Source: Francisellaceae bacterium (GTDB lineage Bacteria; Pseudomonadota; Gammaproteobacteria; Berkiellales; Berkiellaceae). Taken from it: a stretch of 5,626 bases of DNA. How positions within the stretch are numbered: position 1 is the stretch's first letter; every line of letters starts with the position of its first letter. Below are positions 1-5,341 of this stretch, in pieces. The notes beneath the pieces were generated by a model. That model was not told the origin of the DNA, did no database searches, and was given only the letters and a program-made list of their open reading frames with translations. The position numbers were made by a program, and so were the translations under genes. The stretch spans positions 1 through 5,626 of the forward strand of contig JAHFQG010000082.1 of NCBI GenBank assembly GCA_023266415.1, in the 5' to 3' direction.

Positions 1-471
1 GATAATGTGAATAGGCAGACGAACGGTGCGGGTTTGATTCATGAGGGCGCGTTCAATGTTTTGGCGGATCGACCAAGTGGCATACGTTGAAAACCGAAAG
101 CCTTTTTCAGGGTCAAATTTTTCGACTGCGCGGATGAGCCCTAGGTTACCCTCTTCTATTAAATCTAGTAACGCCAGGCCTCGGTTGAGGTATCGGCGAG
201 AAATTTTCACTACCAATCGAAGGTTGGATTGAATCATGACATTACGGGCTTTTTTATCACCCTGCAAGGCCAAGCGAGAATGGAATACCTCTTCTTGTTT
301 GGTCAGGAGGGGGGATTGTCCAATTTCTTTTAAATAAATTTGGGTTGGATCACTGTCAGAATCTATGACTTCAACAACTTCGGGTAAATCTTCTTCGACC
401 AAAGGGATCTGGGGGGTGAGTTCGTGGCCATACTGCGAAAAATCTATGGGTCCATTCCAAGAATGCTTCAT
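1..471 (-). CDS. rpoS: RNA polymerase sigma factor RpoS (sigma-38), N-terminal part, cut by the left window edge
   Basis: This encodes the general-stress/stationary-phase sigma factor, which directs core RNA polymerase to stress promoters. The window holds 157 residues; the gene continues beyond the left edge, so regions 3 and 4 are missing. Seen: sigma region 1.2 begins near residue 40 ([16 protein letters not shown]). Region 2 follows with NLRLVV at 83-88, [17 protein letters not shown] at 96-112, and [16 protein letters not shown] at 118-133. Then come IRQ and [16 protein letters not shown](I/V)RLPIH is typical of RpoS, whereas RpoD has a different sequence there. The acidic N-terminal leader is about 15 residues shorter than in E. 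coli and there is no RpoD-type region 1.1. The start ATG at 471 has a strong GGAGG at 480-476. Oddity: the second tryptophan of the usual TWWIRQ is serine (S134). It is divergent from ihfB and has a sigma-54-type promoter just upstream. nlpD, the usual upstream neighbour, is absent. Confidence 0.95.
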   Translation of the reverse strand, partial: MKHSWNGPIDFSQYGHELTPQIPLVEEDLPEVVEVIDSDSDPTQIYLKEIGQSPLLTKQEEVFHSRLALQGDKKARNVMIQSNLRLVVKISRRYLNRGLALLDLIEEGNLGLIRAVEKFDPEKGFRFSTYATWSIRQNIERALMNQTRTVRLPIHII

Positions 472-512
472 AAATCCTCCGGGGGTGAAAAAAAGGGCGT
501 GGTCAGGTACTA

Positions 513-536
513 TCATGCAAGAAACGTGCCAATCTT
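513..536 (-). promoter_or_regulatory. Sigma-54 (RpoN) promoter reading toward rpoS
   Basis: On the minus strand TGGCACG (531-525) is followed by four bases and TTGC (520-517). The GG (-24) and GC (-12) dinucleotides are separated by exactly 10 bases, as sigma-54 requires. The flanking degenerate positions of the published consensus (mrNrYTGGCACG-N4-TTGCWNNw) are also all satisfied. The predicted start is near 505, leaving a leader of about 34 nt before the rpoS ATG. Sigma-54 promoters need an ATP-dependent enhancer-binding activator, whose site would lie upstream, in the ihfB leader or early coding region. The match is seen directly; its use is inferred. Confidence 0.78.
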
Positions 537-540
537 TTTT

Positions 541-569
541 TTGCCCTATAAAACAATACCCTGTATACT
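541..569 (+). promoter_or_regulatory. Candidate sigma-70 promoter for ihfB
   Basis: TTGCCC (541-546) and TATACT (564-569) are separated by 17 bp, giving a predicted start near 576 and a leader of about 60 nt before the ihfB ATG. The -35 element lies only 5 bp from the outer end of the sigma-54 site that faces the other way. The GTATAC core at 563-568 is palindromic, so a minus-strand pair, TTGAGG (591-586) and TATACA (567-562) with an 18-bp spacer, is an alternative promoter toward rpoS on the same DNA. Confidence 0.45.
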
Positions 570-591
570 GCTCAGGCATTGGTAACCTCAA

Positions 592-611
592 TTGACAACC
601 ATAGTTGTAAA
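592..611. promoter_or_regulatory. Interrupted dyad in the rpoS/ihfB control region, possible protein-binding site
   Basis: ACAAC (595-599) and GTTGT (604-608) are inverted around CATA, and two further pairs outside (592-593 with 610-611) extend the symmetry after one mismatch. It lies about 90-105 bp upstream of the predicted sigma-54 start of rpoS, a usual distance for an enhancer-binding-protein site. It is also inside the predicted ihfB leader. No known operator consensus was recognised. Confidence 0.25.
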
Positions 612-625
612 ATAAATTGACATGT

Positions 626-631
626 AGAGGG
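626..631 (+). promoter_or_regulatory. Ribosome binding site deciding the ihfB start
   Basis: AGAGGG stands 6 bases before the ATG at 638. An upstream in-frame TTG at 617 has no such signal and would add residues absent from the IHF family, so the ATG is preferred. Confidence 0.6.
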
Positions 632-637
632 TGTTTC

Positions 638-922
638 ATGACCAGAAAAGAACTCAGCGCCGCCATCGCGATGGCTATGCCCCATTTATCACCCACAGAA
701 ATCACCAAAGCAGTAAAAATCCTTTTTCAAACCATGACAGAGGCACTTCAAAAACATCAACGAATTGAAATTCGCGGTGTAGGCAGTTTTTCAGTCCGGT
801 ATCGTGCCGCAAGACAAGTGCGTAACCCAAAAACGGGTGCAAAAATGATGAAAGCAGGGTTTTATGCCCCTTATTTTAAGGCGGGGAAAGCCATTCGAGA
901 ACAACTCAATAAACTATACTAG
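638..922 (+). CDS. ihfB: Integration host factor subunit beta
   Basis: A 94-residue HU/IHF-family protein, the same length as E. coli IHF-beta. With IHF-alpha (not in this window) it binds the minor groove and bends DNA sharply, assisting recombination, replication and many promoters, notably sigma-54 ones. Seen: the N-terminal two-helix dimerisation part (1-40), then [18 protein letters not shown] (42-59), the beta-arm tip RNPKTG (62-67) with the intercalating proline P64, and YFKAGKAIR near the C-terminus. R42, E44 and R46 align with E. coli IHF-beta without gaps and favour the beta subunit over HU or IHF-alpha. The usual FKPGK is FKAGK here. The start at 638 is supported by AGAGGG upstream and by alignment. 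In enterobacteria ihfB follows rpsA; here it is divergent from rpoS and followed 49 bp later by a Sel1-repeat lipoprotein, with a small hairpin between. Confidence 0.93.
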   Translation: MTRKELSAAIAMAMPHLSPTEITKAVKILFQTMTEALQKHQRIEIRGVGSFSVRYRAARQVRNPKTGAKMMKAGFYAPYFKAGKAIREQLNKLY

Positions 923-923
923 G

Positions 924-940
924 AAGACCCAGTGTCTTTT
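924..940 (+). terminator. Small hairpin after ihfB, possible weak terminator or attenuator
   Basis: AAGAC (924-928) and GTCTT (934-938) form a perfect 5-bp stem with a 5-base loop, extendable by two G-U pairs, starting two bases after the ihfB stop. The T run is only TTTT (937-940), partly inside the stem. It would probably only partially reduce read-through into the Sel1-repeat gene. Confidence 0.35.
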
Positions 941-971
941 GTGGCACGTCTTTATCCTCTGAGAACACAAT

Positions 972-2750
972 ATGAGTCAGTTCAACAAATTAATCTTGAC
1001 AATCCCATTATTACTGAGTGGTTGTTGGACTTTTTCTTCTTCCCATGTCCCCACCCTAGCAGAAGCCCCTTCCGTGGTGGATACACTCGGCCAAGAACGC
1101 GTCCAACAAAATTTAAAAACGCCTCAAGGACAGTATGATCTCGCAGAAGCCTACTACCGACGAGGTACCCCAAGCGATTTAGAAGAGGCGGTGCATCTGT
1201 TCAAAATTTCCGCTTTAGCCGGCTATCCCTATGCCCAAGCACGCTATGGCCAATTGTTGCAAAATGGGGTGGGCGTCCCTAAAGATCCAGAAAAAGGATT
1301 GGGTTACCTGCGTATGGCGGCTGCAGACTCTGTGTCTGAGGCTCAGCTGGCCTTGGGAGACGCCTATTGGCATGGCAATGGCATCGAAAAAAATCTGTTA
1401 AAAGCCCGCCGTTGGTATGAAATGGCCGCTAACCAAAATAACATCTTGGCCATGGTACGTCTGGCCAAAGTCATGATCGAACTGGCCGAAACCCCCACTG
1501 AATATGAAACAGCCGTTCAATGGCTCGAAAAAGCCGGTGAAGCGGGTGATATCGAAGCGAAAGTGTTAGCTGCTCAACTATATGCGAGCGGACAAACGGG
1601 TACTCGAGACAGACAACGGGCCGTCGTTTTATTTCAATCAGCGGCTCAAGCAGGCGATTTGGACGCGCTGGCACAGATGGGCCAAATGCACCAACAAGAA
1701 GGGAACAACGAAGCTGAACAAGCTATGGCACAAACTTTGTTTCAACAAGCAGCTGATAAAGGATCGGGTCAAGCCGCATTTGACATCGCTGCTCAATATG
1801 AATTTGGCGAAAATGTACCTCGAAATTATGCAACAGCCGCCCACTGGTATCGCCAGGCCGCTGAAAGAGGATATGGATTTGCAGCTTACCGCCTAGGTGA
1901 ATTATACCGCCAAGGCAAAGGCGTTGAAGCCAACTGGCAAGAGGCCTATCATTGGTATGAGCTGGCTTCAGAACAGCATATTTTGCCAGCTAAAGTACAA
2001 TTGGCCAAAGCATATTTTATGGGATCTCCTTTCGCCCAAAATATCCCTCAAGCTTTAATCTTGTTGAAAGAAGCTGCCTCATACGATGATCCCCTTTCTG
2101 CATATCTGCTGAGCGAATGTTATCGGCAAGGTATTGGTGTGTCAGCTGATTTACAACAAGCGGTTTATTGGTACTATCGAGCCGAAAATACCAGCGCTAA
2201 CGCCAAAGCCAAATACGAAATTGGGGAAATGTATCTTAAAGGCCAAGGGTTTGTTCAAAATACCGACAAAGCCTTCCTTTGGACTCTCCAGGCCGCCCAA
2301 CAAGATTATTTGCCTGCCCAAGTTCAGTTAGGTAATTGGTATGTAGATGGTCTTGTTCTTGATAAAGAGTATGAATTAGCCTACTACTGGTACGAAAGAG
2401 CCATGAAATTAGGCTCTACACTGGCACAGTATAATTTAGGGCAATTATACTATAACGGATACGGCGTTGTACAAGATTATGCCAAAGCTGCTCAATGGTT
2501 CCTCAAAGCTGCTAAACTGGGGGCACCACATGCCCAATATCGCATTGCAGACATGTACTTTCAAGGATTGGGGATAAAACAGAGTGATCCAGAAGCTTAT
2601 GCCTGGTGGGTGTTAGCTGGGACGCAATACCAAGAAACCCATAATGAATTTAAAATACTCATGAATCGTATGATGCCTGGAGAACAGGCTAAAGCGTTGT
2701 ATTTGGCTGAAGAATATAAAGATAAATACCAACGTTCTGTATGGCAGTAA
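972..2750 (+). CDS. Sel1-repeat (TPR-like) lipoprotein, about 14 repeats
   Basis: A 592-residue predicted lipoprotein. The signal peptide is short (N5-K6, hydrophobic 7-16) and ends in the lipobox LSGC, with the lipidated cysteine at C18. The +2 residue is Trp, not Asp, so outer-membrane sorting is expected. From about residue 53 to 556 the chain is a tandem of roughly 14 Sel1-like repeats of 36 residues. The pattern is A..(L/I)G..Y..G.GV..(N/D)...A..WY..AA..G; clear units begin AQARYGQLL, AQLALGDAYWHGNGI, AAYRLGELYRQGKGV and AQYNLGQLYYNGYGV. A 36-residue tail with NRMMPGEQAKA follows. Such solenoids are protein-interaction scaffolds; lipidated relatives include AlgK of the alginate secretion complex, but no export genes are nearby, so the partner is unknown. 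The lipobox fixes the start; the Shine-Dalgarno (GAGA at 961-964) is weak. It may be co-transcribed with ihfB. Confidence 0.88.
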   Translation: MSQFNKLILTIPLLLSGCWTFSSSHVPTLAEAPSVVDTLGQERVQQNLKTPQGQYDLAEAYYRRGTPSDLEEAVHLFKISALAGYPYAQARYGQLLQNGVGVPKDPEKGLGYLRMAAADSVSEAQLALGDAYWHGNGIEKNLLKARRWYEMAANQNNILAMVRLAKVMIELAETPTEYETAVQWLEKAGEAGDIEAKVLAAQLYASGQTGTRDRQRAVVLFQSAAQAGDLDALAQMGQMHQQEGNNEAEQAMAQTLFQQAADKGSGQAAFDIAAQYEFGENVPRNYATAAHWYRQAAERGYGFAAYRLGELYRQGKGVEANWQEAYHWYELASEQHILPAKVQLAKAYFMGSPFAQNIPQALILLKEAASYDDPLSAYLLSECYRQGIGVSADLQQAVYWYYRAENTSANAKAKYEIGEMYLKGQGFVQNTDKAFLWTLQAAQQDYLPAQVQLGNWYVDGLVLDKEYELAYYWYERAMKLGSTLAQYNLGQLYYNGYGVVQDYAKAAQWFLKAAKLGAPHAQYRIADMYFQGLGIKQSDPEAYAWWVLAGTQYQETHNEFKILMNRMMPGEQAKALYLAEEYKDKYQRSVWQ

Positions 2751-2767
2751 AGATTGCTAAACAGTCT
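2751..2767. terminator. Weak stem-loop between the convergent Sel1-repeat and phosphate-permease genes
   Basis: AGATTG (2751-2756) and CAGTCT (2762-2767) can pair over six positions, one of them G-U, around CTAAA. The stem fills the 15-bp gap and enters the stop codon of the minus-strand gene. The flank on the plus-strand side is ATTTAAAAAATAA, with no long T run. It could be a weak bidirectional terminator. Confidence 0.28.
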
Positions 2768-4022
2768 ATTTAAAAAATAACAATAACTTATAACACAACA
2801 CTGCCAATAATGCCCCTGCTGGCAGGGTAATAACCCAAGACATGAAAATACTCTTTACCACATCTAAGTTAATGGCCCCAATACCACGTGCTAATCCAAC
2901 ACCTAGAATACCCCCGACTAAAGTGTGTGTGGTAGAAATTGGGTATCCGGTAGCGGACGCCAATACCACTGTAAAGGCAGTTGACAACGTAGCGGCAAAT
3001 CCGCGACTGGGGGTTAGGTGTGTAATTTTGGTACCAATGGTGGCCATCACGCGATATCCGTAAGTAAGCAAACCAACCACAATGCCGGATGCGCCCAATA
3101 TTAACACCCAAAAAGGAATAGGGGCAGTGTTCTGTAAGGTCATTGCCTCTGTTTCTAACGCAGACACAACCGCGGCGACGGGTCCAATCGCATTAGACAC
3201 ATCGTTTGAGCCATGCGCATAAGCCATGGCACAGGCAGTAAAGACCATGAGGACACTGAAAATTTTTTCGACACTGGTAAAATGAAACTTGCGATCAGCC
3301 TCTACATCTATTTGGATGCGATGCAAAAAAAATCGGCCAATTAGCATAACAATCAACCCAAAAATTATGGAAAGTCCAAAGCGGGTAAACGGGGCTAAAG
3401 TAAGATTAAACGTTTTTAAAGCCGCGTTGAGGGCTAAAATAGAAATAATCCAGCCAACTAAGAAAATATAAATGGGTACCACTTTTTTGGCACGTTCGAA
3501 GGGTTGTCGGTTGTCTAAGATGAACCGCTGTACACTGGCAAAGACAACATAGGCAAAGACACACCCTAAGAGGGGGGACATCAGCCAACTGAGCACAATG
3601 TTACCCACCCCTGGCCAGTGGACGGCGTCTAAGCCAAATTGAACCATGCCTACGCCGACAATGGCGCCCACAATGGTGTGCGTGGTGGATACTGGCCAGC
3701 CAAAAAAACAAGCGATACCCAACCAGAGGGCAGAAGCTAGGAGGGAAGCCAACATGCTGTAGATGAGCATGTCTGGTTGATTGATGAAAAAAGAAGTGTC
3801 TAAGATACCACTGCGGATGGTTTGAGTGACTTCTCCGCCTGAGAAGGCGGAGCCTAAAAATTCGAATACGGCCGCAATGAGAATAGCTTGGCGGATGGTG
3901 ATGGCTTGAGAGCCTACTGACGTACCCATGGCATTTGAGACGTCATTAGCCCCAATGCCCCAGGCCATCAGGAAGCCAAAGACACAGGCCATCAGCAGAT
4001 AATACTGATTAAGATCCATCAT
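2766..4022 (-). CDS. Inorganic phosphate permease, PiT/PHO4 family
   Basis: A 418-residue integral inner-membrane protein of the low-affinity inorganic phosphate transporter (PiT, PHO4) family, which moves phosphate (or metal-phosphate) with H+ or Na+. The internal duplication typical of the family is plain. GANDVSNA (24-31) is echoed by GSNDVSNA (271-278), and GWPVSTTHTIVG (108-119) by GYPISTTHTLVG (359-370). Ten or more hydrophobic segments are visible, with a charged loop around 165-181 (FILDNRQPFERAKK) and another around 229-252. It is shorter than E. coli PitA (499 residues), lacking its large central loop. The start is either of two adjacent ATGs (4022 or 4019); AAGGGG at 4029-4024 is better spaced for the second. 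It is not next to the DUF47/PhoU-like gene that often accompanies PiT genes, at least on either side here. It is divergent from the cyclotransferase-like gene, sharing a control region that contains a LexA box. Substrate and coupling ion cannot be read from sequence. Confidence 0.92.
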   Translation of the reverse strand: MMDLNQYYLLMACVFGFLMAWGIGANDVSNAMGTSVGSQAITIRQAILIAAVFEFLGSAFSGGEVTQTIRSGILDTSFFINQPDMLIYSMLASLLASALWLGIACFFGWPVSTTHTIVGAIVGVGMVQFGLDAVHWPGVGNIVLSWLMSPLLGCVFAYVVFASVQRFILDNRQPFERAKKVVPIYIFLVGWIISILALNAALKTFNLTLAPFTRFGLSIIFGLIVMLIGRFFLHRIQIDVEADRKFHFTSVEKIFSVLMVFTACAMAYAHGSNDVSNAIGPVAAVVSALETEAMTLQNTAPIPFWVLILGASGIVVGLLTYGYRVMATIGTKITHLTPSRGFAATLSTAFTVVLASATGYPISTTHTLVGGILGVGLARGIGAINLDVVKSIFMSWVITLPAGALLAVLCYKLLLFFK

Positions 4023-4081
4023 TCCCCTTAACCATTGGTTGAGAAGCTACCGTCAGGCTAACACGAGTTGAGGACTCAAAA

Positions 4082-4101
4082 AACTGTATATAAAAACAGT
4101 T
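4082..4101. promoter_or_regulatory. LexA (SOS) box between the phosphate-permease and cyclotransferase-like genes
   Basis: CTGT (4084-4087), eight A/T bases, then ACAG (4096-4099): the exact CTGT-N8-ACAG architecture of the gammaproteobacterial LexA operator with an alternating/A-rich centre. Compared with the 20-base E. coli consensus it matches at 16 positions, including all eight arm bases. It occupies the -35 area of the extended -10 promoter for the plus-strand gene and would overlap a possible minus-strand -10 (TATACA, 4090-4085) for the phosphate permease. LexA itself is not in the window. Confidence 0.65.
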
Positions 4102-4102
4102 A

Positions 4103-4111
4103 TGCTATACT
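4103..4111 (+). promoter_or_regulatory. Extended -10 promoter for the cyclotransferase-like gene
   Basis: TGCTATACT is a TGn extended -10 followed by a good -10 hexamer (TATACT, 4106-4111). The -35 region is poor and overlaps the LexA box, as expected for an SOS-type promoter with an extended -10. The predicted start is near 4118, leaving a leader of about 30 nt. Confidence 0.5.
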
Positions 4112-4135
4112 AAAAACAGATCCCCCTCCGAAAAA

Positions 4136-4140
4136 GAGGT
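4136..4140 (+). promoter_or_regulatory. Ribosome binding site deciding the cyclotransferase-like start
   Basis: GAGGT stands 8 bases before the ATG at 4149. The reading frame is open further upstream to a TTG at 4068, but that extension would run through the LexA box and promoter and has no family homology, so it is rejected. Confidence 0.65.
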
Positions 4141-4148
4141 TTCAGCTT

Positions 4149-4649
4149 ATGAAATTCTTTGCTTATGGTACTAATGTATTGCTGGCCAAAATGATGTCTT
4201 TGGTCACATTCGCACAAGCCATTGGGTTGGCTGAGTTATCAGGATATCAATTGATTTTTAACAAAAAATCCCATAAAGATGACTCAGGTTTGGCCAATTT
4301 AACGGCCACGCAAAAAGCGACAGATAAAGTGTATGGTAATTTATATGAAGTGTCAGATAGTTATTTGTCTACCTTAGAATTGGCTGAGGGGATCCAACAC
4401 GGCTATCACACTCAAAAAGTAACCGTGTTATGTCAAGGTGAAAACATATCTGCGACCATTTTCCTATGTGATGATCCAGCTTTTCTACAAAACAACCTCA
4501 AACCCTTTGATTGGTATAAGGCGATGATTGTGAGAGGTCTGGAACGACTGGAGGCGCCTGCCGATTACACTCAGAAAGTTAAAAAAATGGAAGATATCCT
4601 GGATGTGGATGTTCAGAGAGCGCGGATACATCTTTGCTTTTTAGAATAA
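4149..4649 (+). CDS. Gamma-glutamylcyclotransferase (GGCT/AIG2-like) family protein
   Basis: A 166-residue, probably cytoplasmic enzyme of the gamma-glutamylcyclotransferase fold. Known members convert gamma-glutamyl amino acids, glutathione or gamma-glutamylamines to 5-oxoproline plus the free amine. Seen: the N-terminal substrate-binding signature FFAYGTN (3-9). FNKKSHKDDSGLANLT (37-52) matches the family's F.KRS..DGSG.A.I block. E80 in LELAEGIQHGYH is the expected catalytic glutamate, and PFDWYKAMIVRGL near residue 119 is the usual C-terminal helix. The length fits a stand-alone bacterial GGCT-like protein. The start is set by GAGGT upstream and by the family N-terminus MKFFAYGTN. It stands alone: divergent from the phosphate permease, convergent with mutH, preceded by an extended -10 promoter and a LexA box. 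That suggests induction on DNA damage, which is not a usual attribute of the family. The true substrate is unknown. Confidence 0.82.
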   Translation: MKFFAYGTNVLLAKMMSLVTFAQAIGLAELSGYQLIFNKKSHKDDSGLANLTATQKATDKVYGNLYEVSDSYLSTLELAEGIQHGYHTQKVTVLCQGENISATIFLCDDPAFLQNNLKPFDWYKAMIVRGLERLEAPADYTQKVKKMEDILDVDVQRARIHLCFLE

Positions 4650-4650
4650 T

Positions 4651-4663
4651 ACGGTGATACCGT
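4651..4663. terminator. Short stem-loop between the convergent cyclotransferase-like gene and mutH
   Basis: ACGGT (4651-4655) and ACCGT (4659-4663) form a perfect 5-bp GC-containing stem with a 3-base loop, directly after the plus-strand stop. On the minus strand it follows the mutH stop and is trailed by ATTATTCT, a modest T-rich stretch; on the plus strand it is trailed by GCGCCTTTAA. A weak bidirectional terminator is plausible. Confidence 0.38.
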
Positions 4664-4669
4664 GCGCCT

Positions 4670-5335
4670 TTAACCCGCATATTGGCTTTTTAAGATCTGC
4701 TCTGTGAAAGTAGAGCGTAAATAAAATCCTTTTGGAATTGTTTCTAAGGCATCTCCCTCGCTGTCCGTGGTGATTATTCGCACCTGACTGGTCATGGCTT
4801 TGGGGCGAATATGCAAATAATTGCCTAACCGTGCACTCAAACCGATAAAATGCCCTAAAGTTAAATATTCTGTCAATTCTTCCCAATCGGCTTGCAAATG
4901 CTGACCTTGTTCTGTGGTTGGGGTCCATAAAAATGCTTGCCCCAGGCGACGGAGCTGAAACGGTTGCCCTGATCGAGTTACAATCGGTACCCACAAAACA
5001 CAGCGTAATTTATGATATACCCGAGAAGTTTGCCACTCGGTGTCTCGAAAAGGCAACGGGGCGGAACAAACATACGTGGATTCTAATGGCTTTAGGGTAG
5101 GCAACACGGGGATCGTCTTCAATTCGATACCCAACTGTTCAAAATCCGGGACGGGTTGACTCCCAGCCGTAGAACCTAATAATATCTCCAGGCATTGGCC
5201 CAACCAGCCTTTGGCATAGGTCAAATGAGTGGGGCAAGGCAGCCCCACCTGTTCAGCAATGTCTTGAAAAGTGCAGCCGGCCAGTTTGGTGGCGCGTTGC
5301 TGTAGGGCGTCTGGGGTGGAAGGCGTTAAAATCAT
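4670..5335 (-). CDS. mutH: DNA mismatch repair endonuclease MutH
   Basis: MutH nicks the unmethylated strand at hemimethylated GATC sites after MutS/MutL recognise a mismatch, so its presence implies Dam methylation in this organism. The 221 residues are close to the E. coli length (229). The active site is intact: E50, D64, E71 and K73 (in [13 protein letters not shown]) correspond to E. coli E56, D70, E77 and K79, and K109 in SRVYHKL matches K116. Other conserved blocks are KGWLGQCLE (42-50), DWEELTEYL (150-158), HIRPKA (175-180) and [11 protein letters not shown] (201-211). The start at 5335 is the family-consistent ATG, but no Shine-Dalgarno precedes it; the ung gene starts 9 bp away on the other strand. 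The best-looking promoter for mutH lies inside ung and would start transcription at or next to the ATG, giving a leaderless mRNA. MutS and MutL are not in the window. Confidence 0.95.
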   Translation of the reverse strand: MILTPSTPDALQQRATKLAGCTFQDIAEQVGLPCPTHLTYAKGWLGQCLEILLGSTAGSQPVPDFEQLGIELKTIPVLPTLKPLESTYVCSAPLPFRDTEWQTSRVYHKLRCVLWVPIVTRSGQPFQLRRLGQAFLWTPTTEQGQHLQADWEELTEYLTLGHFIGLSARLGNYLHIRPKAMTSQVRIITTDSEGDALETIPKGFYLRSTFTEQILKSQYAG

Positions 5336-5341
5336 GGAGGC

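Noticed and set aside
365..595. 76-residue plus-strand frame over the rpoS start and control region
   Set aside because: Antisense to rpoS and spanning the promoter area; no homology recognised.
592..597. TTGACA, a perfect -35 hexamer before ihfB
   Set aside because: No acceptable -10 lies 16-18 bp downstream (AATTGA or AAATTG), so the TTGCCC/TATACT pair is preferred.
944..955. TGGCACG upstream of the Sel1-repeat gene, resembling a sigma-54 -24 element
   Set aside because: The matching -12 position reads TATC rather than TTGC, so only half the promoter is present.
982..1173. Minus-strand open frame opposite the start of the Sel1-repeat gene
   Set aside because: Shadow of a well-supported coding frame; composition looks like an antisense translation and there is no Shine-Dalgarno.
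1582..1896. 104-residue plus-strand frame inside the Sel1-repeat gene
   Set aside because: Out-of-frame shadow of the repeat region; no signal peptide, motif or ribosome site.
1130..2650. Tandem repeats that might suggest a DNA satellite or CRISPR-like array
   Set aside because: The 108-bp periodicity is protein-level (36-residue Sel1 repeats) with poorly conserved DNA; no identical repeats or spacers.
4030..4040. Palindrome AACCA-T-TGGTT beside the phosphate-permease ribosome site
   Set aside because: Only an 11-bp symmetry with a possible 4-bp RNA stem; too short to call an operator or regulatory hairpin.
4068..4148. N-terminal extension of the cyclotransferase-like protein from a TTG start
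   Set aside because: It would translate through the LexA box and promoter, lacks family similarity, and a good Shine-Dalgarno precedes the ATG at 4149.
4641..4994. 117-residue minus-strand open frame overlapping mutH
   Set aside because: It is out of frame inside mutH, whose own frame has an intact active site; no family features.
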